Positions 17,401 through 24,098 of a stretch of 64,000 bases of DNA are shown piece by piece (within the stretch, counting starts at the first letter, position 1; each line of letters starts with the position of its first letter). The stretch is from assembly GCA_902493795.1 (NCBI GenBank), contig CABUQZ010000001.1, forward strand, positions 1 to 64,000. The letters run 5' to 3'. Origin of the DNA: an uncultured Clostridium sp. (GTDB lineage Bacteria; Bacillota_I; Bacilli_A; RF39; UBA660). Under the pieces are notes generated by a model. It was given only the letters and a program-made list of their open reading frames with translations, was not told the DNA's origin and searched no databases. The position numbers and the translations under genes are program-made.

Positions 17401-18069
17401 TTTAGCAAGAGTATTTTCGATATATTCATCTTTTCCAAATAATTTTAGGATATCTTCATCGCTTGATAATCCAAAAGCACGTAAAAGTGTTGTAAGAGGA
17501 ACCTTTCTAGTTCTATCAATTCTTACATACAAAACATCCCTAGCATCAGTTTCATACTCAAGCCAAGTTCCACGTGTTGGAATTATTTGAGAAGTAATAC
17601 TACTTCTACCATTTTTATCTATTTCACGATTAAAGTAAACACTAGGTGATCTAACTAATTGTGAAACGATTACACGTTCAGCACCATTAATTACGAAAGA
17701 CCCACTGTCTGTCATTATAGGCATATCACCTAAAAATATTTCTTGCTCTTTAACTTCTCCAGTTTCGTGATTGAAAAGTCTAACTTCTGCTTTTAATGGA
17801 GCAGCATAAGTAGTCTCTCTATCCTTGCTTTGTCTAATACTATATCTTGGTTCATCGAAATGATAATCTCCAAACTCTAATGATAAAGTACCTGAAAAGT
17901 TTTCAACAGGGAATAAATCATCAAAAACTTCCTTTATACCAGCGCTTATAAACCACTGATATGATTTCTTTTGAATTTCTAACAAATCTGTTAAATCGAA
18001 GGTGTTTCTAATTCTAGAAAAACTTCTTCTTTGTCTGTGTTCACCACTATTAATAATCTTATATGCCAC
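14446..18069 (-). CDS. rpoB: RNA polymerase beta subunit with Asn at the rifampicin site
   Basis: Large subunit of RNA polymerase that forms the rifampicin pocket and part of the active-site cleft. It is 1,207 aa, started by GTG with a GGGGTGA ribosome binding site 7 nt upstream. The pocket region reads SQLSQFMDQTNP followed by IAELTNKRRLSALG: the residue equivalent to E. coli His526 is Asn476 (codon 16642-16644), while the residues equivalent to Asp516 and Ser531 are unchanged. Asn here is linked to the natural rifampicin insensitivity of Mollicutes such as Spiroplasma citri. The C-terminal 60 residues are a strongly acidic tail. Promoters lie at 18140-18168 and upstream of the methyltransferase gene. 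Confidence 0.98.
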   Translation of the reverse strand: MAYKIINSGEHRQRRSFSRIRNTFDLTDLLEIQKKSYQWFISAGIKEVFDDLFPVENFSGTLSLEFGDYHFDEPRYSIRQSKDRETTYAAPLKAEVRLFNHETGEVKEQEIFLGDMPIMTDSGSFVINGAERVIVSQLVRSPSVYFNREIDKNGRSSITSQIIPTRGTWLEYETDARDVLYVRIDRTRKVPLTTLLRAFGLSSDEDILKLFGKDEYIENTLAKDSTRNTDEALIEIYEKLRPGEPSTLDSSKNQIITRFFDEFRYDLAKVGRYKFNRKLNVLDRVLNQTLAEDITVDGEVLFEKGTVIDKDVFNKLKEVFANGYNLTDAKINEDLDTYKKIQTIKIYNPNNKKEIFTLIGNDQSIDVKRLTISDVYASVSYYLNLLHGFGNFDEIDHLGNRRVRQVGELLQNQFRIGVSRMERVIRERMTTQEMEEVTPKTLINIRPITAAMKEFFGSSQLSQFMDQTNPIAELTNKRRLSALGPGGLSRDRAGMEVRDVNASHYGRICPIESPEGQNIGLITSLASYAKIDDYGFIMTPYRKVVDKHLTDQVDYLTADQEADLMISIATVNVDDDNMITDEIVPARFRGENLLVKPEQVDYVDVSPQQVVAITTSCIPFLEHDDATRALMGANMQRQSVPLLKAEAPIVGTGVEYVAARDSGVEVLSKADGIVDYVDGRKIVVKNKTGKDEYYLSNFELSNAGTCQHQRPIVKVGDTVKRGSVLADGPSTDQGELALGKNVVVAFMTFNGYNYEDAVILNERLVKNDVYTGIHLEDFEMQCRETKLGPEEITRDIPNVSEESRKNLDENGIVIVGTEVKEGDILVGKVTPKGMAELTSEEKLLHAIFGEKTREVRDTSLRVPHGGDGIVHDVKVFSRKDNDELPAGVSKVIRVYIAQKRKIQVGDKMSGRHGNKGVISLVLPEEDMPYLPDGRTVDIMLNPQGVPSRMNIGQVLEMHLGMAAKELGVHVATPVFDGAKTSDIEEMMKEAGMAPDGKYTLYDGRTGEPFDNRITVGVMYMIKLHHMVDDKLHARSTGPYSMVTQQPLGGKAQFGGQRFGEMEVWALEAYGAAHTLQEVITYKSDDIVGRVKVYEALIKGQEVNQAGVPESFRVLMKEFQALGLDISIVNDKNETVELKQMEEEEDREELEQLAPTTNDDLVLPPPKDPDDSYVPESDDEDEDELTDEEIDKEFNEAYESEFMEGEDE

Positions 18070-18139
18070 TAAAATTCACCCCTATAACAATATTTTACAA
18101 AGAACAAAATAGCCAAATCTAATACATAGCCAATTTATA

Positions 18140-18168
18140 TTATTAGCATAAAAATCTCAAGTTGTCAA
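18140..18168 (-). promoter_or_regulatory. rpoB-proximal promoter
   Basis: On the minus strand, a perfect TTGACA (18163-18168) overlaps the end of the methyltransferase gene. After 17 bp comes TAATAA (18140-18145), preceded by TGC (extended -10). The -10 match is weak, but -35 and TG support it. The leader to rpoB is about 60 nt. Confidence 0.55.
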
Positions 18169-18755
18169 CGTAAAAAACATTTAATTACAAAAAATCCCTT
18201 TTCTTTACTTATAATCTCAGTATTGTATATATTAGATATATCTTTTATAGCAGTTTTTGCTCCATGATCTTTTCTCATAACAAAATATAATATTCCATCT
18301 TTTTTCAAATGGTCTTTAGCACCCTTAAGCATTTCGTATACTACTTCCTTACCAGCTCTAATTGGTGGGTTGGTAATAATATAATCGTACTGCTTATCAT
18401 TAATTGCCTGATAACAATAACTTTCTAAATAGTTTATTCCTTTGATATTATTAAGCTTACAATTCAAATCACACAAATGTAATGCTCTTTTATTAACATC
18501 AACTGCATCAATATTAACATTGCAAAGTTTAGAAAGAACAATTCCTACAACTCCATAGCCACATCCCAAATCAAGAATATCACCACTAAGCTCTTTAATT
18601 GGAATACTTTCAAGCATAACTCTTGTTCCAAAATCTAGTTTATCTTTAGAAAAAACTCCATTATCAGTTTTAAATTTAAATGTTTCACCTAATATTCTAG
18701 TCTCGTATTCTCTAATATTACTTGGAAGATTAGAATTTTCAAAATATTGACTCAT
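18165..18755 (-). CDS. RsmC/YbxB-like SAM-dependent methyltransferase
   Basis: Class I methyltransferase. The SAM-binding motif is ILDLGCGYGVVG (about residues 60-71), and NPPIRAGK is the (N/D)PPF-type catalytic motif of N-methyltransferases acting on RNA bases. Homologues at this place in Bacillota (YbxB, between rplL and rpoB) are related to RsmC, which makes m2G in 16S rRNA. The target here is inferred, not shown. At 196 aa it is a single-domain form. The start at 18755 is chosen because AGGGTGA lies just upstream; an upstream in-frame start would lie in a hairpin. It is transcribed with rpoB. Confidence 0.8.
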   Translation of the reverse strand: MSQYFENSNLPSNIREYETRILGETFKFKTDNGVFSKDKLDFGTRVMLESIPIKELSGDILDLGCGYGVVGIVLSKLCNVNIDAVDVNKRALHLCDLNCKLNNIKGINYLESYCYQAINDKQYDYIITNPPIRAGKEVVYEMLKGAKDHLKKDGILYFVMRKDHGAKTAIKDISNIYNTEIISKEKGFFVIKCFLR

Positions 18756-18780
18756 CTTATCACCCTTAAAAGAAAAAGAA

Positions 18781-18811
18781 GAGTTAACTACAAAAATATT
18801 ATAGTTAACTC
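18781..18811 (-). promoter_or_regulatory. Leader hairpin before the methyltransferase-rpoB unit
   Basis: GAGTTAACTA (18781-18790) pairs perfectly with TAGTTAACTC (18802-18811), 10 bp. On the minus strand it is followed by a pyrimidine-rich tract. It lies just after the start site of the promoter at 18825-18853, in the leader, so it could attenuate rpoBC transcription or act as a partial terminator for rplJL read-through. Confidence 0.55.
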
Positions 18812-18824
18812 CTTTCGTACCCAT

Positions 18825-18853
18825 ATATTACTATAAAACATCACTATTTTCAA
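18825..18853 (-). promoter_or_regulatory. Promoter for the methyltransferase-rpoB-rpoC unit
   Basis: On the minus strand TTGAAA (18848-18853), 17 bp, TAATAT (18825-18830). It lies in the gap after the rplL terminator. Confidence 0.75.
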
Positions 18854-18894
18854 GCAAATTTAAAATAAAAATTGCTCTTTACAGTTAGTTTAAC

Positions 18895-18923
18895 AAAAAG
18901 AAAAAGGCATGCATTTGCATGTC
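18895..18923 (-). terminator. rplL terminator
   Basis: GGCATGC (18906-18912) pairs with GCATGTC (18917-18923) with one G-T pair and loop ATTT. On the minus strand it is followed by T5-C-T5. It separates rplJ-rplL transcripts from rpoBC. Confidence 0.8.
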
Positions 18924-18928
18924 TTTAA

Positions 18929-19297
18929 CTATTTAACTTCTACTTCTGCTCCAGCTTCTTCTAATTTAGCTTTGATTTCTTCAGCTTCAGCAACTGGAAT
19001 ATTTTCTTTAACAGCTCCACCATTGTCAGCGATAGCTTTAGAATCAGCAAGTCCTAATCCAGTAATTTCCTTAATTACTTTGATTACATTAATTTTTGCA
19101 GCTCCTGCATTTACTAATGTAACAGTTACTTGACTTGGTCCTTCATCAGCTGCTGCTGCAGCAACTGGTGCAGCTACTGCTACAGAACTAGGATCTACTC
19201 CAAATTCTTCTTTCATAGCATCTACTAGTTCTTTAATTTCTAATAGATTCATTTCTTTTAAACTTTCAATAAAACTTTCTTTTGTTAATTTAGCCAT
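18929..19297 (-). CDS. rplL: 50S ribosomal protein L7/L12
   Basis: Stalk protein that recruits and stimulates the GTPase factors; present as dimers bound to L10. It is 122 aa, with the N-terminal dimerisation helix, an alanine-rich hinge (VAVAAPVAAAAA, about residues 38-49) and the C-terminal factor-binding domain (KINVIKVIKEITGLGLADSKAI). The GGGAGG ribosome binding site is 10 nt upstream. It lies 21 nt after rplJ and ends before a terminator, which allows the high L12:L10 ratio to be set mainly by translation. Confidence 0.98.
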   Translation of the reverse strand: MAKLTKESFIESLKEMNLLEIKELVDAMKEEFGVDPSSVAVAAPVAAAAADEGPSQVTVTLVNAGAAKINVIKVIKEITGLGLADSKAIADNGGAVKENIPVAEAEEIKAKLEEAGAEVEVK

Positions 19298-19318
19298 TTT
19301 AAATTTTCCTCCCTTAAA

Positions 19319-19813
19319 TTAATTTTCTTCCTTTTGTTTAGCATATAAATCTAAACAGATTGATAAATCTTTTGGAATTCCCATCATACCAGCTGCAAGC
19401 ATAGTAAGTAGTCCTTCTCTTGATGGAATAGTTGCAAGTTCTGCTAACTTTTCTTGATCAGTTATTTCACCATCTACAATTCCAACTTTTAATGATACAA
19501 CATCATGTGTCTTTGCAAAATCTGCAAGAGTTTTAATTGGTGCAATTGAATCAGTTCCAAATGCTAATGCACTTGATCCTTCTAAATGTTCATGAACATC
19601 AATCTTTAAATCATTGAAAGCTCTAGCCATTAAAGTATTTTTATATACTTTATAGTCAGATCCAGTCTCTCTTAATGATCTTCTTAATTTTTTAGTATCT
19701 TCATCAGTTAATCCTGTATAAGAAAATACAACAACAGATGATGAATCTTGAACTCTAGATTTAATCTCATCAATTACTTCTTGTTTTCTTGCTAAGATTT
19801 TCTCACTTGCCAT
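19319..19813 (-). CDS. rplJ: 50S ribosomal protein L10
   Basis: Base of the L7/L12 stalk; it binds 23S rRNA near L11 and, when in excess, its own leader RNA. It is 164 aa, starting MASEKILARKQEVIDEIK. The C-terminal helix that binds L7/L12 dimers is present. AGGAGG is placed 6 nt upstream. The 144-nt leader contains a recognisable L10 leader with an attenuator hairpin, and the transcript starts at a consensus promoter that overlaps the end of rplA. Confidence 0.98.
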   Translation of the reverse strand: MASEKILARKQEVIDEIKSRVQDSSSVVVFSYTGLTDEDTKKLRRSLRETGSDYKVYKNTLMARAFNDLKIDVHEHLEGSSALAFGTDSIAPIKTLADFAKTHDVVSLKVGIVDGEITDQEKLAELATIPSREGLLTMLAAGMMGIPKDLSICLDLYAKQKEEN

Positions 19814-19851
19814 AAGAATCCTCCTTCTATAATTAAATTCATTGGAGCAAT

Positions 19852-19945
19852 AAAAAAGTCTCTATAACCATAGAGACTTTGAAAAAACATTGTTTAATCA
19901 GTCCTCGGTAGGATTTACAAACAACCTACTGTCTATGGCACCAAC
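19852..19945 (-). ncRNA. L10 (rplJ) leader RNA with attenuator
   Basis: The minus strand carries the conserved L10-leader core (GTAGGTTG at 19923-19930 pairing region, and CCTACCGAGGACT at about 19900-19912). It then has a perfect 11-bp hairpin, ATAGAGACTTT/AAAGTCTCTAT (19855-19865 with 19870-19880), followed by T6. This is the Bacillota arrangement in which L10-L12 binding favours the terminator and stops rplJL transcription. Confidence 0.85.
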
Positions 19946-19956
19946 AAATTAATTGT

Positions 19957-19985
19957 ATTATATATTAACTTCTACTAATTGTCAA
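19957..19985 (-). promoter_or_regulatory. rplJ-rplL promoter
   Basis: On the minus strand a perfect TTGACA (19980-19985), 17 bp, and a perfect TATAAT (19957-19962). The -35 box lies in the last codons of rplA, so rplJL can be expressed apart from rplKA. Confidence 0.92.
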
Positions 19986-20673
19986 AAGAATTTGTAACAA
20001 TTTTAATTCCAGGACCCATAGTAGTTGTTATTGAAACATTTTTAATATAATCACCTTTTACTGTAGCAGGTTTAGCTTTAACTATAACGCTCATAAATGC
20101 ATTTAAGTTTTCTAATAACTTTTCTTCAGTAAATGATGTATTACCAATAATTCCATGAATATTTCCAAAACTATCAGTTCTATATTCAACACGTCCAGCT
20201 TTAACATCGTTAATTGCTTTAACAACATCAACAGTTACAGTTCCAGTCTTAGGGTTTGGCATTAATCCTTTTGGTCCAAGGATTTTACCTAATTTACCAA
20301 GAAGTGGCATCATATCTGGAGTAGCTATCATAACATCAAATCCGAACCAGTTTTCCTTTTCGATCTTTTCAAGCATATCTGTATCTCCAACAAAATCAGC
20401 ACCAGCTTCTTTTGCTTTAGTAGCATTTTCTCCCTTAGCAATAACTAAAACTTTTTTAGTTTTTCCAGTTCCATTTGGTAATAGTATAGCTCCTCTTAAT
20501 TGTTGATCAGCTTTTTTAGTATCAAGATTTAATCTAACTGCAATTTCTACAGAAGCTTCGAACTTACTAATAGATGTTTCTTTAGCAAGCTTAATTGCTT
20601 CTTCTTTAGTATAAGCTTTATTCTTTTCGAATTTCTTTAAAGCTTCAACGTATTTTTTACCTCTTTTTCTCAT
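19975..20673 (-). CDS. rplA: 50S ribosomal protein L1
   Basis: Builds the mobile L1 stalk on 23S helices 76-78 that ejects E-site tRNA, and acts as a translational repressor of its own operon in many bacteria. At 232 aa it is full length, with the family core TPDMMPLLGKLGKILGPKGLMPNPKTGTV. AAGGAGG lies 7 nt before the ATG. Immediately before that ribosome binding site is an RNA segment that looks like the L1-binding part of 23S rRNA (20688-20735), a direct basis for autogenous control. Confidence 0.98.
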   Translation of the reverse strand: MRKRGKKYVEALKKFEKNKAYTKEEAIKLAKETSISKFEASVEIAVRLNLDTKKADQQLRGAILLPNGTGKTKKVLVIAKGENATKAKEAGADFVGDTDMLEKIEKENWFGFDVMIATPDMMPLLGKLGKILGPKGLMPNPKTGTVTVDVVKAINDVKAGRVEYRTDSFGNIHGIIGNTSFTEEKLLENLNAFMSVIVKAKPATVKGDYIKNVSITTTMGPGIKIVTNSFDN

Positions 20674-20687
20674 TATAATTCCTCCTT

Positions 20688-20735
20688 ATGTGGTCTAGCG
20701 GATTGGAGCGGATAATCTTCATTTTCCTCCCACAT
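20688..20735 (-). promoter_or_regulatory. 23S-like L1-binding site mimic before rplA
   Basis: On the minus strand ATGTGG and CCACAT close a 48-nt element. Inside it, GTGGGAGG is followed by four bases and TGAAG. Bacterial 23S rRNA has GGUGGGAGG, three bases, UGAAG in the L1-stalk helices, closed by CCACC, so the resemblance is close in both sequence and order. The element ends one base before the AAGGAGG of rplA, so L1 binding would hide the translation start. Known biology: L1 represses its operon by binding an rRNA-like mRNA site. Confidence 0.7.
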
Positions 20736-20761
20736 AGGTATAAACCTATATGTATAATTAA

Positions 20762-21187
20762 CTATTCGCTAATAGTTACACCCATATTACGGGCAGTACC
20801 TTCAACAATTGTCATAGCTTGTTCAACTGAATAACAATTTAAATCTGGTAACTTAATTTCAGCAATTTCTCTAACTTGTTCTTTAGTAAGAGTTCCAACA
20901 CTTTCTTTAGATCCTTTAGTAGAACCTTTAGCAATTTTAGCATACTTTTTAATTAAGAATGGTGTTGGTGGAGTCTTAATTACAAAATCGAAACTTCTAT
21001 CATCATAAATAGTTATTTCAACTGGTAATACATCTCCCATTTTATCTTTAGTTGCATCGTTATACTTAGTACAGAAATCTTGTAGATTAATTCCTGCAGG
21101 TCCTAAAACAGTTCCAACTGGTGGAGCTGGTGTAGCTTTTCCTGCTTGAATTTGCAACTTAACCTTTTTAACAACTTCTTTTGCCAC
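20762..21187 (-). CDS. rplK: 50S ribosomal protein L11
   Basis: Binds the GTPase-associated centre of 23S rRNA and takes part in factor and RelA signalling. With the GTG start at 21187 it is 141 aa, exactly the usual length; GGAGGTG lies 6 nt upstream. A longer frame start at 21196 would put the initiator inside that ribosome binding site. The proline-rich N-terminal hinge (KATPAPPVGTVLGPAG) is intact. The gene has its own promoter and a structured leader and precedes rplA by 88 nt. Confidence 0.97.
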   Translation of the reverse strand: MAKEVVKKVKLQIQAGKATPAPPVGTVLGPAGINLQDFCTKYNDATKDKMGDVLPVEITIYDDRSFDFVIKTPPTPFLIKKYAKIAKGSTKGSKESVGTLTKEQVREIAEIKLPDLNCYSVEQAMTIVEGTARNMGVTISE

Positions 21188-21213
21188 GAAAAACACCTCC
21201 TATTATTTAGTTT

Positions 21214-21279
21214 TCGCGAGTGGTTCAAATAGCTTCACTCTTTATTACGCATAATGCGCTCTTTCGCTTCCCACTAATT
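21214..21279 (-). promoter_or_regulatory. Structured rplK leader
   Basis: On the minus strand AGTGG (21271-21275) and CCACT (21219-21223) close a region holding GTGGGAAG, a small CGCA/TGCG hairpin and GAGTGAAGC. Closing pairs and the GTGGGA and TGAAG words recall the L1-stalk motif more loosely than the element before rplA. It may be a second protein-binding leader; function is inferred. Confidence 0.35.
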
Positions 21280-21306
21280 AGCTACATAAATAAATATAGC
21301 GGTTTA

Positions 21307-21335
21307 ATATTAACATTTTTTTTAATATTTTGCAA
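21307..21335 (-). promoter_or_regulatory. rplK-rplA promoter
   Basis: On the minus strand TTGCAA (21330-21335), 17 bp, TAATAT (21307-21312), with TG one base before the -10. It sits 9 bp after the nusG stop. Confidence 0.75.
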
Positions 21336-21343
21336 GTATTTTA

Positions 21344-21871
21344 TTAACTAACGATTTGAATTTGTGAAAGTTCAACCTCTACAGCAGTCTCTTGACCAAA
21401 CAAATCTACATTTAATTCTAACTTTTGATTTGGTAAATCAATTGATTCAATGACTCCAAACATTCCAGAAAATGCTCCAGCAATTATCTTAACTTTAGCA
21501 CCAACTTCAAGTTCTTTGTTAACATCAAGTCTGCTAATTCCCATATTTTTAAGAATATTATCAACTTCATATGGTTGAAGAGGAGTAGGTTTAGCACCCT
21601 TTCCACTTGATCCGATAAATCCAGTTACTCCTGGTGTGTTTCTTACAACAAACCAAGCTTCATCGCTCATAACCATTTCTACTAATACATATCCAGGAAA
21701 CATCTTTTTAACTTTTTCCTTACCATTAGCATCAACAACTTTTTCTTCAGGAATAACTACTCTAAAAATATAATCTTTCATATCCATAGACTCAGCACGC
21801 ATCTCAAGTTTTTCTTTAACTTTATTTTCATGTCCAGAATAAGTATTAACTACATACCATTGTTTATCCAT
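21344..21871 (-). CDS. nusG: Transcription termination/antitermination factor NusG
   Basis: Binds the clamp of RNA polymerase to modulate elongation and pausing and can link it to ribosomal protein S10. It is 175 aa: the NGN domain begins KQWYVVNTYSGHENKVK and includes FPGYVLVEM. The KOW domain (about residues 125-175) contains GAFSGMFGVIESID. It lies 12 nt after secE, with GGGGTG as ribosome binding site. The secE-nusG-rplK-rplA order is conserved. Confidence 0.97.
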   Translation of the reverse strand: MDKQWYVVNTYSGHENKVKEKLEMRAESMDMKDYIFRVVIPEEKVVDANGKEKVKKMFPGYVLVEMVMSDEAWFVVRNTPGVTGFIGSSGKGAKPTPLQPYEVDNILKNMGISRLDVNKELEVGAKVKIIAGAFSGMFGVIESIDLPNQKLELNVDLFGQETAVEVELSQIQIVS

Positions 21872-21883
21872 AATTACACCCCT

Positions 21884-22195
21884 TTATGCTCTTTCAATTA
21901 ACCAAACTATCATTTCAATTGCAAAGAAGAATAATGCAAAAAACACAATAAAAGTAATTGTTGCAATAGAATATTTAATCATTTCTTTTTTATTAGGCCA
22001 TCTAACATTTTTAAACTCTTGTTTAACTCCAGCCCACCATGACTCTTTTCTAGCAACAGGTTTCTTTTCCTTTTTTACATTGTTTTTTTTCTTTTCAACT
22101 TTCTTTTTATTTTCATCTTCTTTAGTGATTTTATCTAATTCTTTTAAGACATCTTCACTTTTTCGATCAAGTTTCTTTTTCTCTTTAAGTGCCAT
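21884..22195 (-). CDS. secE: Preprotein translocase subunit SecE
   Basis: Small essential subunit that clamps SecY in the Sec translocon. At 103 aa it is longer than the usual 60-aa Gram-positive form because of a lysine/glutamate-rich N-terminal extension of about 50 residues. The conserved core follows: WWAGVKQEFKNVRWPNKKE, then one membrane helix (about residues 75-98). The ribosome binding site is AAGGTGGGG. The rpmG gene that commonly precedes secE is absent here; the promoter at 22247-22275 lies directly upstream. Confidence 0.93.
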   Translation of the reverse strand: MALKEKKKLDRKSEDVLKELDKITKEDENKKKVEKKKNNVKKEKKPVARKESWWAGVKQEFKNVRWPNKKEMIKYSIATITFIVFFALFFFAIEMIVWLIERA

Positions 22196-22246
22196 ATATT
22201 CCCCACCTTTTTTACCAAAATAAAAACACCTACAAGTGCTATAACA

Positions 22247-22275
22247 AAAATATCACAAATAAGTGTTTTAGTCAA
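22247..22275 (-). promoter_or_regulatory. secE-nusG promoter within an inverted repeat
   Basis: On the minus strand TTGACT (22270-22275), 17 bp, TATTTT (22247-22252), with TGA before the -10. An imperfect inverted repeat (AAAACAC near 22261-22267 and GTGTTTT near 22225-22231) spans the same bases and, with its trailing Ts, could serve as terminator for the gene upstream. Confidence 0.65.
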
Positions 22276-22289
22276 TCAAAATTTATTAA

Positions 22290-22700
22290 CTAAAATTTAA
22301 ATAAAATTTTACCAATTATATATGATAAAATCCTTAATACAACATAAGAACTTAAAACAGAAAAAACACAAAAACTAATATTAACTATCATATTCTTCTT
22401 TTTTGTTATTGTTACTATTGAAAATAATAAAGCAAAAATGCACATAAAAATATTTTCAATAATCATAATCAAATTAAATTTGTTTAATGTTGAACTCAAA
22501 AAATCAAGACTATCACAAAAACAATTGGTACAAAATAAATTTCCACTTGGTCGATTATTAAATCCGCAAAAGTCTAAATACAAATAACGTGAGAAATTTA
22601 ACAATACAAATGCTAAATTAATTATAGTTAAAAGTATTAGTACAATCTTTATATATTTTTCATTTTTTTTCAATTTATCTAATATCATATTACCATTCAT
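22290..22700 (-). CDS. Hypothetical membrane protein with a cysteine-rich loop
   Basis: A 136-aa protein with about four hydrophobic segments (residues about 18-38, 78-96, 103-118 and 119-133). A loop at about residues 44-64 contains four cysteines (DFCGFNN ... FCTNCFCD), reminiscent of a metal or disulphide site, probably outside the membrane. I do not recognise a family. It follows another multi-spanning protein by only 6 nt, so the two form a pair. The start is uncertain: AAAGGA lies 3 nt before the ATG at 22700 and 11 nt before a second in-frame ATG four codons later. Confidence 0.6.
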   Translation of the reverse strand: MNGNMILDKLKKNEKYIKIVLILLTIINLAFVLLNFSRYLYLDFCGFNNRPSGNLFCTNCFCDSLDFLSSTLNKFNLIMIIENIFMCIFALLFSIVTITKKKNMIVNISFCVFSVLSSYVVLRILSYIIGKILFKF

Positions 22701-22706
22701 CCTTTA

Positions 22707-23180
22707 CTATTTAGCAAAATTAACTAATAATGTTGCAAATGCTATTACAACAATTAAAGTTGTAAAAATAGAAAACAAAGATAAAACAATTCTCATAAAT
22801 GAAGAATCATCTTTATTCTTTATTGCAGAAACAATTTCTAATACTGAAAAAAGATAAACCATCACATTAATTATTATAACAACAATAGAAAATGACATAT
22901 TACGATCTATTAAAGAAAGATAGGTTGGCTCTTTCAAGTAAAAACGATTCTTTATTTCAGTAAATGCATAAATGTCAAGAAATAAACTTAACGTTGTTGA
23001 AATTGCTAAAAGAGAGTCAATTATTTTTGCACTAACTATTACATTCTTTTTTTCTTTTTTAATATCTTCTTGTATTAACACTTTCTTCTCTTGCTTCTCT
23101 TCATGTTTTATTTCTTTTTTCTTTTCTTTTACATCATTTTTTTTATTATTTTTCTTATTAACTTGTTTTTTATTTTCCAT
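22707..23180 (-). CDS. Hypothetical membrane protein with a lysine-rich N-terminus
   Basis: A 157-aa protein. The first 45 residues are almost entirely Lys, Glu and Asn (probably a cytoplasmic, disordered segment). Three hydrophobic helices follow (residues about 53-71, 94-115 and 128-150). No recognised domain. The ATG at 23180 is chosen because GGGTGGAG lies 6 nt upstream; a GTG at 23192 falls inside that ribosome binding site. It is followed by the cysteine-loop membrane protein 6 nt later. Both lie between lgt and secE on the same strand. Confidence 0.6.
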   Translation of the reverse strand: MENKKQVNKKNNKKNDVKEKKKEIKHEEKQEKKVLIQEDIKKEKKNVIVSAKIIDSLLAISTTLSLFLDIYAFTEIKNRFYLKEPTYLSLIDRNMSFSIVVIIINVMVYLFSVLEIVSAIKNKDDSSFMRIVLSLFSIFTTLIVVIAFATLLVNFAK

Positions 23181-23218
23181 TTTTAACTCCACCCTATAAA
23201 TCAGTATATCACTAGAAA

Positions 23219-23245
23219 TAAAAAAATTGAAGTTTTATCTTCAAT
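23219..23245 (-). terminator. lgt terminator
   Basis: ATTGAAG (23226-23232) pairs with CTTCAAT (23239-23245), loop of 6. On the minus strand it is followed by a T tract. It ends the uvrB-to-lgt transcription unit. Confidence 0.85.
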
Positions 23246-23255
23246 CTTATTTTAT

Positions 23256-24098
23256 CTATTGAATAAATGGAGTACTTTCAACTGTATTGCTTCTTGTTTC
23301 AACAAGTTCTCCTTCGTTATATAGATTATCAAATCTTCCCCCTCTAAATCTTCTAAGAAAGAAGAAGAGTCCTACAACAAACATTCCAATTGAAACAATT
23401 TGAGCCATTTTTAATGAACCAAGCATCAAACTATCAGTTCTTAAACCTTCAAAGAAAAATCTTCCTAAAGAATACCACATACAATATACACCAAGAGTTT
23501 GACCAGTTTTATTATATTTTCTTCTTCTTATTATAAGCAATATTACAAATCCAATTATACACCAAATTGATTCATACAAGAACGTAGGATGATGATACAC
23601 TCCATCTATATACATTCCATCAATAATAAATTGTGGTAAGAATATTCCTTTCAAAAATTCAAGAGATACTTCTGATCCAAACGCTTCTTGATTGAAGAAA
23701 TTTCCCCATCTACCTATTGCTTGTCCTATTATTAAACCTACACAACATATGTCTAATACTCTCAAAGTATTAAGTTTATGATTTTTGGTATAAAGAAGTA
23801 AGAATAATCCTCCCAAAATAATACCACCATGAATTGCAAGACCACCATTCCATATTTCAAATATTTCTAAGAAATGGTTTGAATAGTAATCCCATTTAAA
23901 AATTACATAATAAAGTCTTGCCCCAACAATTGCAGTAAGTATTGTATAAAATACCAAATTAGTCATAAGAGTTTCACTTATTTTTCTTTTTTTCGCTTCA
24001 GTATATACAAGAATCATTCCAACTAACATTCCAAGAACTATACAAATGGAATACCAGTATATCTGGATAAATCCTAAATCAATAGCAATCCTATTCAT
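23256..24098 (-). CDS. lgt: Prolipoprotein diacylglyceryl transferase
   Basis: Membrane enzyme that transfers diacylglycerol from phosphatidylglycerol to the lipobox cysteine of prelipoproteins, the first step of lipoprotein maturation. It is 280 aa with about seven membrane segments. The family signature is clear: GLAIHGGIILGG, then the Lgt motif GRWGNFFNQEAFG with the essential Arg and Asn, and later GRFFFEGLRTDSL. It overlaps the preceding YvlD-like gene by 4 nt (ATGA), showing translational coupling. The uvrA-lgt neighbourhood is common in Bacillota. Confidence 0.96.
   Translation of the reverse strand: MNRIAIDLGFIQIYWYSICIVLGMLVGMILVYTEAKKRKISETLMTNLVFYTILTAIVGARLYYVIFKWDYYSNHFLEIFEIWNGGLAIHGGIILGGLFLLLYTKNHKLNTLRVLDICCVGLIIGQAIGRWGNFFNQEAFGSEVSLEFLKGIFLPQFIIDGMYIDGVYHHPTFLYESIWCIIGFVILLIIRRRKYNKTGQTLGVYCMWYSLGRFFFEGLRTDSLMLGSLKMAQIVSIGMFVVGLFFFLRRFRGGRFDNLYNEGELVETRSNTVESTPFIQ

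Noticed and set aside
21218..21240. GTGGTTCAAATAGC resembling a tRNA T-arm
   Set aside because: No acceptor, D or anticodon arms can be built around it on either strand; it is part of the rplK leader.
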